A stretch of DNA of 64,000 bases from Mesorhizobium sp. B2-3-4 (GTDB lineage: Bacteria; Pseudomonadota; Alphaproteobacteria; Rhizobiales; Rhizobiaceae). Where the stretch lies: positions 1 to 64,000 of the forward strand of contig NZ_VFVY01000009.1 of assembly GCF_006442315.1 (NCBI RefSeq), read 5' to 3'. The notes beneath the pieces are model-generated. The model did not search any database, was not told the origin of the DNA, and saw only the letters and a list, made by a program, of their open reading frames with translations. The position numbers and the translations under genes were made by a program. Shown piece after piece: positions 8,906-17,149 of this stretch (position 1 is its first letter; each line of letters opens with the position of its first letter).

Positions 8906-9255
8906 AGGCCAGGAACGCGCTGATAGTTGGCGATGTCGGCGCGCACGCCCAGCCTGGCGATCGTCTCCTGCGGGTTGAAGGCAACGCGCTCGTGCGCCGC
9001 CTTGACGATGGGCACCACATTGTCGACCGCCGCCTGGCTTTCCCATTCGACGATGGTGACGAGGTTGAACTCGCCCGGGCCGGAGAATTGCTCGAGCAGG
9101 AAATCCTGGACAAAACCCTCCTGCAGACGCAGCAGCTCATGCGTCATCCTGACCTTGGCGAGGATTTCATCGCGGGCATTGGCGGGCACGACGAATTTGT
9201 CGACCCTGAACACACTGCCGCCGTTAACATCTTGATTCGTAAAACTTATATCCAT
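8902..9255 (-). CDS. Antibiotic biosynthesis monooxygenase (ABM) domain protein
   Basis: The 117-residue single-domain protein has the dimeric alpha/beta-barrel pattern of ABM/quinol monooxygenases (VDKFVVPANARDEILAKV ... FNLVTIVEWESQAAVDN). Such enzymes oxidise quinone-like or antibiotic-like molecules without a cofactor. The gene is monocistronic, and a MerR/SoxR-type promoter precedes it (9299-9329), so redox-cycling compounds may induce it. No MerR gene lies nearby, so the regulator would act in trans. Confidence 0.82.
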   Translation of the reverse strand: MDISFTNQDVNGGSVFRVDKFVVPANARDEILAKVRMTHELLRLQEGFVQDFLLEQFSGPGEFNLVTIVEWESQAAVDNVVPIVKAAHERVAFNPQETIARLGVRADIANYQRVPGL

Positions 9256-9298
9256 CTGATTCCGTCCTCGAGGATGCTGTCTCCGGCTCTCGGGCGAC

Positions 9299-9329
9299 AG
9301 TCTACAAGCTCAACTTAAGTTGAGGTCAA
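9299..9329 (-). promoter_or_regulatory. MerR/SoxR-type promoter with 19-bp spacer
   Basis: Read on the minus strand: TTGACC (-35), 19 bp, TAGACT (-10). The perfect 16-bp palindrome CTCAACTTAAGTTGAG (9309-9324) begins inside the -35 box and fills most of the spacer. A 19-bp spacer with a centred palindrome is the hallmark of MerR-family promoters, and the site is close to the SoxR box CCTCAAGTTAACTTGAGG. It is placed to drive the ABM monooxygenase gene. Confidence 0.75.
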
Positions 9330-9339
9330 GAGGTTTTTC

Positions 9340-11223
9340 TCATGATACTTCCGACGTGCGCCGACGCACCACGACGCCCAGTTCGTCGCTTTCGCGGGCG
9401 ATGCGCAGACGCTCCTCGGCTTCGGTCGCCTCGCGCTGGCGGTCCCACATCGAGGCGTAGAGGCCGTGCTTTCGCATCAGCTCGATATGGGTGCCGCGCT
9501 CGGCGATCTGGCCGTCCTTGAGCACGATGATCTCGTCGGCCGAAATCACCGTCGACAGACGGTGGGCGATGACGATGGTGGTGCGGCCCTTGCTGACCAG
9601 ATCGAGAGCGGCCTGGATCTCCTGCTCGGTGTGGCTGTCGAGCGCGGAGGTCGCCTCGTCGAGCATCAGGATCGGCGGCGCTTTCAGGATGGTGCGGGCG
9701 ATAGCCACGCGCTGCTTCTCGCCGCCGGAAAGCTTCAGACCGCGCTCACCGACCATCGACTTGTAGCCGTCCGGCAATTTCTCGATGAACGGTCCGATCT
9801 GGGCGAGTTCGGCGGCCTTGCGCACCTCCTCCTCGCTGGCGCTGACACGGCCGTAGCGGATGTTGTAGGCGATGGTGTCGTTGAACAGCACCGTGTCCTG
9901 CGGCACCATGCCGAGCGCGGCGCGCAGGCTTTCCTGCGTGACGTCCCTGATGTCCTGGCCGTCGATCAGCACCTGGCCGCCCTGCACGTCGTAGAAGCGG
10001 AACAGCAGCCGCGAGATGGTCGACTTACCGGCGCCGGAGGGACCGACGATGGCCACCGTCTTGCCGGCCGGCACCTCGAAGGACACGCCCTTCAGGATCT
10101 TGCGGTTCGGATCGTAGGAGAAATGCACGTCGCGGAACTCGACCTTGCCGGCGTTGACGGCCAACGGCTTCGCGTCCGGCCTGTCGACGATCTCCTGCGG
10201 CACGTCGAGCAGGTCGAACATGTGCTCGATGTCGGTCAACCCTTGGCGGATTTCGCGATAGATGAAGCCGATGAAATTGAGCGGTACGGAAAGCTGCACC
10301 AGCATGGCGTTGATGAAGACGAAATCGCCAACGGTCTGCGTGCCAGCCTGCACTTCGAGCGCCGACATGCACATAACGACGACCGTGCCGAGACCGAAGA
10401 TGACACCCTGACCGAAATTCAGCCAGCCGAGCGAAGTCCAGGTTTTGGTGGCTGCGATCTCGTAGCGGGCCATCGAGCGGTCGAAGCGTTCGGCTTCCAT
10501 GCGCTCATTGGTGAAATATTTGACCGTCTCGAAATTCAACAGCGAGTCGATCGCCTTGGTGTTGGCGTCGGTGTCGCTGTCGTTCATGTCGCGGCGGATG
10601 GAGATGCGCCAGTCGCTGGCCTTGACCGTGAACCAGACATAAAGCCAGACGGTGACCGCGACCACGGCCACGTATTTCCAGCCATAGGTGAAGGCGAAGA
10701 TGCCGGCCGTCAGCGCGAATTCGAGAATGGTCGGCGCCGTGTTCAGCATGATGAAGCGCACGATGGTCTCGATACCCTTGGTGCCGCGCTCGATGATGCG
10801 CGACAGGCCGCCGGTGCGGCGCTCCAAGTGGAAGCGCAGCGACAGCTGGTGCATATGCACGAAGGTGCGGAAGGCAAGCTGGCGCACGGCATATTGCCCG
10901 ACGCGGGCAAACAGCGCGTCGCGCAGCTGGTTGAAGCCGAGCTGCACCAGGCGCAGCACATTGTAGGCGACGACCAGCATGACAGGCGCGAGCAGGAAGG
11001 ACGGCAGCGGCGGCGGCGACTTGGCGGCACCGGCGAGTGCATCCGTCGCCCATTTGAAGAAATAGGGGCCGGCGACCAGGGTCACCTTGGCGACGACCAG
11101 CAGCAGCGTCGCCCAGGTCACCCTCGCCCTGAGGTCGGCACGGTCGGCCGGCCACATATAGGGCCACAGATTGCGCAATGTCGTGAGAGTGCCGGATTCG
11201 GCGGAGACGGTTTTTTCGGCCAC
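9340..11223 (-). CDS. ABC half-transporter, permease-ATPase fusion (Atm1/HMT1 type)
   Basis: The 628-residue protein has an N-terminal six-helix exporter domain and a C-terminal ATPase: Walker A GPSGAGKST near residue 395, signature LSGGEKQRVAIART near 495, Walker B ILMLDEATSALD near 516 and H-loop IAHRLST. Overall it resembles the Atm1/heavy-metal-tolerance group, which exports glutathione-linked or metal-thiol compounds. I chose the GTG at 11223, 25 nt after the ArsR stop and with an AAGGCAAG site, over the frame from 11319 that overlaps arsR. Pairing with a cysteine-rich ArsR supports a metal or thiol-complex substrate. Confidence 0.88.
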   Translation of the reverse strand: MAEKTVSAESGTLTTLRNLWPYMWPADRADLRARVTWATLLLVVAKVTLVAGPYFFKWATDALAGAAKSPPPLPSFLLAPVMLVVAYNVLRLVQLGFNQLRDALFARVGQYAVRQLAFRTFVHMHQLSLRFHLERRTGGLSRIIERGTKGIETIVRFIMLNTAPTILEFALTAGIFAFTYGWKYVAVVAVTVWLYVWFTVKASDWRISIRRDMNDSDTDANTKAIDSLLNFETVKYFTNERMEAERFDRSMARYEIAATKTWTSLGWLNFGQGVIFGLGTVVVMCMSALEVQAGTQTVGDFVFINAMLVQLSVPLNFIGFIYREIRQGLTDIEHMFDLLDVPQEIVDRPDAKPLAVNAGKVEFRDVHFSYDPNRKILKGVSFEVPAGKTVAIVGPSGAGKSTISRLLFRFYDVQGGQVLIDGQDIRDVTQESLRAALGMVPQDTVLFNDTIAYNIRYGRVSASEEEVRKAAELAQIGPFIEKLPDGYKSMVGERGLKLSGGEKQRVAIARTILKAPPILMLDEATSALDSHTEQEIQAALDLVSKGRTTIVIAHRLSTVISADEIIVLKDGQIAERGTHIELMRKHGLYASMWDRQREATEAEERLRIARESDELGVVVRRRTSEVS

Positions 11224-11248
11224 TTTTCTTGCCTTTTGGGTGAGAGGG

Positions 11249-11587
11249 TCAGCGGCTGGACGAGCAGCAGGAATTGATGAGCGCGGCGAGCGATGCCGAG
11301 ATATCGGCAAGCGCCGCATGGTCGAGTTGGTAGCGTGAGCGCTGGCGGTCGGGCTCGAAGCGAACCAGCCCGGCTTCGACCAGGATTTTCAGATGCTGGG
11401 AAACCGTCGACTGCGCGAGATCGAGACGCTCGACCACCTCGCCGCAGCAGCAGGAGCGGTGCGCCGCGAGATGCCTGAGAATCTCGATGCGCGCAGGGTG
11501 CGAAAGTGCCGCGAACCGGGTGGCAATCGCGCTGCTGTCGGGTCGTGCGCTTCGCACTCGATCTGGTTCAACGGAGGATTCGATCAT
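11249..11587 (-). CDS. ArsR/SmtB-family regulator with clustered cysteines
   Basis: The 112-residue winged-helix protein has the recognition helix at about residues 56-70 (LDLAQSTVSQHLKILVEAG). Cys46-Cys47-Cys48 lie in HRSCCCGEVV, just before that helix, and Cys107-Cys108 sit near the C-terminus, a pattern suggesting a thiol-based metal or metalloid sensor. It is the first gene of a two-gene leftward operon with the ABC exporter, so it probably represses that exporter until metal binds. Confidence 0.88.
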   Translation of the reverse strand: MIESSVEPDRVRSARPDSSAIATRFAALSHPARIEILRHLAAHRSCCCGEVVERLDLAQSTVSQHLKILVEAGLVRFEPDRQRSRYQLDHAALADISASLAALINSCCSSSR

Positions 11588-11675
11588 CGTCCATCGGCGA
11601 TAGACGATGATCCGGCCTGGGGCAAGCTATCCCGATGGGCAGCTTTGCCGCCGGCGGGTCCCTGCCAGAGAGGGC

Positions 11676-13163
11676 CTAGCCTTCGTTGCCGACGCGCTTC
11701 AGGATCGCGCGATAACGACGGCAGATGGCCGGGTCTTCATAGAAGTCAATTTCCGCATCGACGATCTCGTCGAGGCGCAGCCCAGGGTAGTGCGCCTTTA
11801 CCTTAGCCAGGACATCCCGCGCTTGCTCGATTTCACCGATCTCAAAGTGGCAGACGACAAGACGAACGAGCGACCATCGCGGTACAGCAGCCATTTTCGA
11901 ATAGCACGCAATTGCTTCGCTATATCCTCCAGCCGTGGTCAGTATGATGCCGCGAAAATCGTCATACCATCCCACCGCGTATGGATCGCGGCGCCGGGCT
12001 TCGGTTATTTCAACAAGCGCCTCACCCGGCCTGTCCGTATAATTGAGGAAAAGCGCGCGGATGCTGAGAATGAACGGATCGTTTGGATTGAGGGCAACCG
12101 CACGGTCAAGACTGATTTCGGCCTGCCTGAACTGGCGCAGGTACAATAGAGCAAAGCCGGTGGCGAGATGACCGTAGGCTTCATCGGGGTCGAGTTGCAA
12201 CGCGGTTTTCGCCATCTCTAGCGCCGGATGCAGATAATCCGGATTGTAGAAGACCCAGAAGAATTTGAGGGTTTCGACGACACCGAGCATGGCGTGGGCG
12301 GCGGCAAACCGCGGATCGAGCTTTACCGCCTGGCGCAGAAACGGCTCCGCCTCGTGCGCGGCGTCATAGACTGCCGCCAATTGCAGGGCTCGCAGGTAGA
12401 ACTCATAGGCCGACATGCTATTGGTCGGCCGGGCCCTGGCGCGCGACGCGATCGCGGTTCTGGCCTGCCGGGCCAGGCGCGCCGCGATCATCCGGGTGAT
12501 TTCGTCCTGGATGGCGAAAATGTCGTCGAGTTCCCGATCGTAATGTTCGCCCCAGACATGAGCCATCGAGGACGCATCGGTTAGCTGTACGGCGATCCGC
12601 ACCCTGTTTGCGATCTTCCGCACGCTGCCTTCGATGATGTATTGGACGCCAAGCTTGTTTGCTACCTCCGCCGGGTCATTAACCTTGCCGCGAAACTGGA
12701 AGGAAGAGTTCCGCGCTATGACCAGAAATTCCTTATACTTGCCGAGTTCGGCAATGATGTCTTCGGTAATGCCGTCGCTGAAATAGTCTTGCTCGGGATC
12801 GCCGCTCATGTTGTCGAAGGCCATTATGGCGATGGACGGCCTGGACGGCGCCGTGGCCTCCGCGATGGCAATGAGGGGCCTGGGATCCGCATATTTATAG
12901 CCGCGCCCATGCACGGTTGCGATCATATCGGCGGTCAGTTGCTTGCGGAGCGCCGAAATGTGGACCTGCAGCGTGTTCTCCTCCACCACCAGGCCTGGCC
13001 AGGCAGCGCCGAAAAGCTCGGCCTTGCCGATGACCTCATCTGGCCTGTCGAGCAACATGGCGAGGATATCGAAGGAACGGGCTGAAAGCTCCACCGGGCC
13101 TTTCGGCCCCAGCAACAGCCGTTCGGCGCGTTTCAAACGGTAATTGCCAAACTCCAGGTCCAT
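11676..13163 (-). CDS. Soluble winged-helix regulator with TolB-like and TPR regions
   Basis: The protein (495 residues from the ATG at 13163) begins with an OmpR/CadC-type winged helix (MDLEFGNYRL ... VVEENTLQVHISALRKQL, about 1-95). A FlgO/TolB-like alpha/beta domain follows (SIAIMAFDNMSGDPEQDYFS, about 125-250), then TPR-like helical repeats (about 270-480). Unlike CadC/ToxR it shows no clear membrane segment, so it should be cytosolic. A TTG at 13193 and an ATG at 13178 are alternative starts. Nearby genes give no hint of its targets. Confidence 0.82.
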   Translation of the reverse strand: MDLEFGNYRLKRAERLLLGPKGPVELSARSFDILAMLLDRPDEVIGKAELFGAAWPGLVVEENTLQVHISALRKQLTADMIATVHGRGYKYADPRPLIAIAEATAPSRPSIAIMAFDNMSGDPEQDYFSDGITEDIIAELGKYKEFLVIARNSSFQFRGKVNDPAEVANKLGVQYIIEGSVRKIANRVRIAVQLTDASSMAHVWGEHYDRELDDIFAIQDEITRMIAARLARQARTAIASRARARPTNSMSAYEFYLRALQLAAVYDAAHEAEPFLRQAVKLDPRFAAAHAMLGVVETLKFFWVFYNPDYLHPALEMAKTALQLDPDEAYGHLATGFALLYLRQFRQAEISLDRAVALNPNDPFILSIRALFLNYTDRPGEALVEITEARRRDPYAVGWYDDFRGIILTTAGGYSEAIACYSKMAAVPRWSLVRLVVCHFEIGEIEQARDVLAKVKAHYPGLRLDEIVDAEIDFYEDPAICRRYRAILKRVGNEG

Positions 13164-13306
13164 CGGCCGAGACCCCATCGCTGGGCCGCACAATAATGCA
13201 AGATGATCTGGATGGCGAACTTCAGGCCCTTTCAGGTCTCTTCAGGTTCGGGCCAAGGACCTGAGCGGGAAGCGGTGCCACTCTTGACGTCACCTGGAGA
13301 GGCACC

Positions 13307-13519
13307 ATGGCCGACATCCCCACGACCACCCCTATCGCCATCCGACGCCATGACCCGCCGCGACCAAGCTTTACGAGGTCTGCGATCGGCGCGTCGCTGA
13401 ATGCGATATCCCGTTTGGGCGATGCATTCAAAATGGCCTATGTGGCTCCCTACAGCAGTCATCGCGAACCGCGGATCGTACCGGACGACGATCCCGATGG
13501 CCGAGACCCCAGCTGGTGA
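13307..13519 (+). CDS. Small hypothetical protein (70 aa)
   Basis: This short frame starts MADIPTTTPI, has a CTGGAGAGGCACC ribosome-binding site, and ends just before the LysM gene on the other strand. The product is basic in its first half and acidic near the end (RIVPDDDPDGRDPSW), with no recognised domain or signal peptide. The good ribosome site is the main evidence; it could be a chance frame. Confidence 0.45.
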   Translation: MADIPTTTPIAIRRHDPPRPSFTRSAIGASLNAISRLGDAFKMAYVAPYSSHREPRIVPDDDPDGRDPSW

Positions 13520-13567
13520 TCTGCAAATCCCTCAACGCGGTTCGCTGCCGGCCTTGAGATCGGCCCA

Positions 13568-13600
13568 GCCGGGCATCTCCCCCGCAAGGGGGAGACTGGC
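13568..13600. repeat. Partial copy of the palindromic repeat seen at 24874-25043
   Basis: GCCGGGCATCTCCCCC, a 2-4 nt loop and GGGGGAGA match the inner part of each arm of the long inverted repeat at 24874-25043. Here a single arm with its own 7-8 bp stem lies just downstream of the LysM gene stop, where it may also act as an mRNA 3' hairpin. Confidence 0.6.
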
Positions 13601-13612
13601 CCATGGCCGAAG

Positions 13613-15289
13613 CTACTGCGTCTTGGTCGGCGTCGTCGTCGCCTGTTCGCCCATCGCCTTGAGGTCGGCGGCTTCGCCTTCCTTCGACTTTTCCGGAACC
13701 TTGAACACTTGTCCCGGCCAGATGCGGTCCGGATCCCTGATCTGGTCCTGATTGGCGAGGTAGATGGTGGAGTAGCGCACGCCGTGACCGTAGACGCGGC
13801 GTGAGATTCGCCACAACGTGTCGTGCCGGCGGATAATGACCGCGCCGTCGGCGTGCTCGAGCTTGGGCGACACGACCTCGGGCACATCGCTAGGCGGGGT
13901 GGCCGCCGCGACGACAGCCGGAGCCTCCGTGGCGGGCGGCGCTGCCGGTGCCACCGGCGCCGTCTCGGCCGGAGCAGCGGCAACTGCCGGAGCCGGAGCT
14001 GGCGCCTCTGTGGCGGGCGCGGCGGGGGCTGGTGCAGCCTCGGCCGGAGCGGCGGCGGCGACAGCGGGCGCAGCAGGCGCCGGAGCGGCTGGGGCTTCCG
14101 CGGCAGCCGGTGCGGCCGGCTTGGCGTCGGCGGGCTTCGTCTCAGCCGGCTTGGTATCGGCAGGCTTGGTCTCCGCAGGCGCCACGGCAGCGATCGCCTC
14201 GCCTGGTTCACGCTCGAACGGCACGGCGGCGCGGGCCACCACTTTCACGCCGTCGGCATCGAGGCCATCGACATGGATGGTATAGCTGCCGACAGGGATG
14301 TCGCGCGTCGCCTCGACCAGGAAATGGCCGTCGGGCGAGGTCGTCGCATCGCCAAGCAGGATGTCGTTGGCGTAGGCGCGCACCTTGCGGCCGGCATCGG
14401 CGAGGCCGGCGACGAAGATCTTGTTGCCGTCGATCTCGACCGCCTCGACGACGATCTTGGGTTCGGCCACCGGTGCGGCGGGCGGCGTTGCCGACGCGGG
14501 CGCGGCGGGCTTTGCTTCTACCACTGCCGGAGCGGTCGCCGCCGGTGCCTCCGTAGCGGGTGCCTCAGCAGCGGGTGCCGCCGCGGCAGGAGCAGCCGGT
14601 GCGGCGGCCTGATCGCCGGTTGCCGGCGCGGCGGGTTTGGTCTCGGGTGCCGGAACCGAAAGCAGCTCGGCCGGCTTGCCCGGCTCCTCGACCATGGCCA
14701 GCACTTGGCCGGCGGCGTTGGCGGGAACCGAGACGACGGCGGTCTGCGCCGAGGCCGTCACGACCGTGCCGGTCGTCGAACGCAGCGAAATCGTATAGTC
14801 GCCGGGCTTCAACGGATCGTCGAGCACGATGACAAAAGCGCCGTCGGGACCAGCGACCGTCGAGCCGATCACCGTCGCGCCATTCAGGATTTCGACCTTC
14901 GAATTGGGCGCCGCATTGCCGGCTACGACGATCGAGCCGTTGCTTTCGACGCGCACGACGTCGAAGGTGGGCGCGACCGGACCCGTCGCGGCGGGTGCCG
15001 CCGGAGCGGGTGCGGGCGCGGCCGGAGCAGCGGCTTCGGTCGCCGGCGCGGCGGGAGCCGTCGTCTGGGGCGCGGCGGCCGGAGCGGCCGGCACAGCCGG
15101 CGCCGGCAGTCGACCTTCCGTGCCGGGATCGGCCGGCTTCGGCGCCGCTGGCGGCGTCAGGGCCGCCACTTGCGCCGGCGGCGTGTGATTAAGATACGGG
15201 TCGAGCGCACCCGACACATAGGCTGTTCCCCCTGCCGCAACGGTCCCACCCGCCGCGAACAAGAACGCCTTCAATGGATTGATTGCCAT
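13613..15289 (-). CDS. Pro/Ala-rich envelope protein with Ig-like repeats and a C-terminal LysM domain
   Basis: The 558-residue protein has an N-terminal hydrophobic segment (about residues 6-28), two related beta-sandwich (Ig-like) repeats (about 108-185 and 280-360) and long Ala/Pro linkers including a KPAET/KPADT repeat. A C-terminal LysM domain (about 485-540: RRHDTLWRISRRVYGHGVRY ... IWPGQVFKVP) should bind peptidoglycan. The linker probably spans the periplasm. It is one gene on its strand; the unusual composition explains the long antisense frames here. Confidence 0.85.
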   Translation of the reverse strand: MAINPLKAFLFAAGGTVAAGGTAYVSGALDPYLNHTPPAQVAALTPPAAPKPADPGTEGRLPAPAVPAAPAAAPQTTAPAAPATEAAAPAAPAPAPAAPAATGPVAPTFDVVRVESNGSIVVAGNAAPNSKVEILNGATVIGSTVAGPDGAFVIVLDDPLKPGDYTISLRSTTGTVVTASAQTAVVSVPANAAGQVLAMVEEPGKPAELLSVPAPETKPAAPATGDQAAAPAAPAAAAPAAEAPATEAPAATAPAVVEAKPAAPASATPPAAPVAEPKIVVEAVEIDGNKIFVAGLADAGRKVRAYANDILLGDATTSPDGHFLVEATRDIPVGSYTIHVDGLDADGVKVVARAAVPFEREPGEAIAAVAPAETKPADTKPAETKPADAKPAAPAAAEAPAAPAPAAPAVAAAAPAEAAPAPAAPATEAPAPAPAVAAAPAETAPVAPAAPPATEAPAVVAAATPPSDVPEVVSPKLEHADGAVIIRRHDTLWRISRRVYGHGVRYSTIYLANQDQIRDPDRIWPGQVFKVPEKSKEGEAADLKAMGEQATTTPTKTQ

Positions 15290-15344
15290 GTATTTCCCTA
15301 CCCCTTAGCCACCTAAAGCCGGTCTAGCCTGTTTTGACATGACC

Positions 15345-15380
15345 GACAAGAAAAAGCCCCGCTTGTTACCCCTGGGGCTT
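15345..15380 (-). terminator. Hairpin with U-run upstream of the LysM gene
   Basis: On the minus strand AAGCCCC ... GGGGCTTTTTC forms a 7-bp stem (arms 15374-15380 and 15354-15360) followed by TTTTTC. It points toward the LysM gene start at 15289, so it either ends a leftward transcript or works as a leader attenuator. No leftward gene is visible immediately before it. Confidence 0.45.
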
Positions 15381-15415
15381 GACCCCGCTTTCAGACCCAA
15401 TCACCAATCATTGCC

Positions 15416-16027
15416 ATGAACACGATTCGATCCGTCTGCGTCTATTGCGGCTCGTCTCCGGGCCGCGATGAAATCTATGCCAAGGCCGGTCACCTGCTTG
15501 GGCGCTCAATTGCCAGGGCAGGTCTACGGCTGGTCTATGGCGGCGGCACCAAAGGCATAATGGGCGCCGTCGCCGAAGGCGCGCTCAAGGCCGGCGGCAA
15601 GGTGACGGGCATCATCCCTCGCTTCCTCATCAACAAGGAAGCTACCGAAACCGCGCTTGACCGGCTCGACGAGTTGTTGATTACCGACAACATGCACGAG
15701 CGCAAACATAAGATGTTCGAGAAATCCGACGCCTTTGTGGCGCTGCCTGGCGGCATCGGCACAGTCGAGGAGATCGTCGAGATCATGACCTGGGCGCAAC
15801 TCGGCCATCATCGCAAGCCGATCGTCTTCGGCAATGTCAACGGTTTCTGGGATCCGATGACGGCGTTGCTTGATCACATGGCGGCGGAGGGCTTCATTCA
15901 CACCGCGCAGCGTGTGAAGCCGCTGGTCGTCAACGACCCCGAAGCCATCGTCGCTGCTATCATGGTCGCCGGATCCTCGGTCGACGCACCGACGGAAGGC
16001 GTGCAGTCGGTGATCGACAAGATGTAG
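15416..16027 (+). CDS. LOG-family protein (TIGR00730, nucleoside 5'-monophosphate phosphoribohydrolase-like)
   Basis: The 203-residue Rossmann-like protein has the LOG signature: PGGIGTVEE (111-119) and the upstream HERK (94-97). Members split AMP-type or cytokinin nucleotides into base and ribose 5-phosphate; many bacterial ones are annotated as lysine-decarboxylase-like by error. It starts 126 bp from the divergent LysM gene. Whether it makes cytokinins or simply recycles nucleotides cannot be told. Confidence 0.9.
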   Translation: MNTIRSVCVYCGSSPGRDEIYAKAGHLLGRSIARAGLRLVYGGGTKGIMGAVAEGALKAGGKVTGIIPRFLINKEATETALDRLDELLITDNMHERKHKMFEKSDAFVALPGGIGTVEEIVEIMTWAQLGHHRKPIVFGNVNGFWDPMTALLDHMAAEGFIHTAQRVKPLVVNDPEAIVAAIMVAGSSVDAPTEGVQSVIDKM

Positions 16028-16083
16028 GATTAGGGGAGTAAGGGAATAGGGCGGCAAGCAGTAGGGAAAGTACGCTCCGGAAA

Positions 16084-16147
16084 CTACTGCCCTACTGCCC
16101 TACTGCCCTACTGCCCTACTGCCCTACTGCCCTACTGCCCTACTGCC
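16084..16147. repeat. Tandem octamer repeat, eight copies
   Basis: CTACTGCC is repeated eight times without change. It lies between the convergent LOG and LysR genes and runs into the LysR coding end: the minus-strand unit GGCAGTAG encodes the last LysR residues (…RAVGQ) and its stop. Such perfect short arrays are prone to slippage. Confidence 0.95.
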
Positions 16148-17032
16148 CTCCCTCCGAGCCGCCTGCCGCAAAGCGGCGATCACCGTACGCCGGTCCTGCC
16201 GCCGCCAGGCGAGGTGGATGGAAACCATTCGACCGAACCACGGCATGTCGCGGAACACGATCGAAGGCGGGGCGGCCTTGCGCAGGCTTGCCTGCACGGT
16301 GGCCAGACCAAGGCCGGCGCTGACAAGCCCGAGCGAGGTCAGCGGATCCGCCGTCTCATAAGCGATGTCAGGCACGAAGCCGGCCTCGGCGCAGGCGGCC
16401 AGGAACTGGCCACGATTGGTGTCGTCGGGCTGGCGCACCACGGTGATCCAGACGCGACCGTCGAGATGGCGCGGCTGGATATCGGCCACGTCGGCGAGCG
16501 GATCGTCTTCGGGAATGGCCAGCACCAGCGGCTCGTGGCGCAGCGGCGTGCTGGCGATGTCGGGATCGTCGGTCACCGCGGGCGCGTACACCAGACCAAG
16601 ATCCAGCGACCGCTGACGAAGCCCCTCCATCTGCGCCGCCGAGCGCAGGCTTCTCAATTGCAGATGAAAATCCGGCCGGTCGCGGCGGAACTGGCGCAAC
16701 ATGCCGGCGACAAGCCCGGCATGGACGGCGCCCTCGACATAGCCGATGGCAAGGCGCCCGACGACACCGCTGGCAAGGTCGCGGCCAAGGTCCTCCAGCC
16801 GCCTCGCATTCGCCAGCAGGGAGCGGGCTTCACTCAGAAAGGCGCGGCCCTCGGCATTGAGATGAATGCGTTGTTTTGCCCGCTCGAACAGGGCGACGCC
16901 AAGCTGCTGCTCCAGCTGGATGATCTGCCGGCTGAGCGGCGATTGCGAGATATGCAGCAGTTCGGCCGCCCGACCGACACTGCCGGTTTCGGCGACCGTG
17001 ACGAAATATCTGATCTGGCGCAGGTCGAACAT
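16124..17032 (-). CDS. LysR-family regulator
   Basis: The LTTR has 302 residues from the ATG at 17032, chosen because GAGGAGCAAGA precedes it and [11 protein letters not shown] is the usual LTTR start. [23 protein letters not shown]. The effector domain resembles the CatR/BenM-like group. It is divergent from a muconolactone-isomerase-like gene and an SDR, so it probably controls an aromatic or sugar-acid catabolic unit. Its last codons and stop lie in the octamer repeat at 16084-16147. Confidence 0.9.
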   Translation of the reverse strand: MFDLRQIRYFVTVAETGSVGRAAELLHISQSPLSRQIIQLEQQLGVALFERAKQRIHLNAEGRAFLSEARSLLANARRLEDLGRDLASGVVGRLAIGYVEGAVHAGLVAGMLRQFRRDRPDFHLQLRSLRSAAQMEGLRQRSLDLGLVYAPAVTDDPDIASTPLRHEPLVLAIPEDDPLADVADIQPRHLDGRVWITVVRQPDDTNRGQFLAACAEAGFVPDIAYETADPLTSLGLVSAGLGLATVQASLRKAAPPSIVFRDMPWFGRMVSIHLAWRRQDRRTVIAALRQAARREGSRAVGQ

Positions 17033-17057
17033 TCTTGCTCCTCGAAGAACGGTCCTC

Positions 17058-17079
17058 TTAGGTCTCAACTTTAGCCTAA
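17058..17079. promoter_or_regulatory. Inverted repeat in the LysR/isomerase divergent region
   Basis: TTAGG-N12-CCTAA lies between the divergent starts at 17032 and 17150. A spaced dyad in this position is what an LTTR binding site would look like, though the arms are short. Confidence 0.35.
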
Positions 17080-17149
17080 TCAGTCTTGGACAGTCTGACT
17101 ATCCGGCGCGATATCTCCTGTCATCAACCGCCGACAACAGGAGACCGAA

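Noticed and set aside
9466..11277. 603-codon rightward frame opposite the ABC exporter
   Set aside because: It is the antisense shadow of a gene with full ABC motifs; high GC keeps the opposite frame open. No domain or ribosome site supports it.
13823..15316. 497-codon Gly/Arg/Cys-rich rightward frame opposite the LysM gene
   Set aside because: The odd composition comes from the complement of Ala/Pro codons in the LysM linker.
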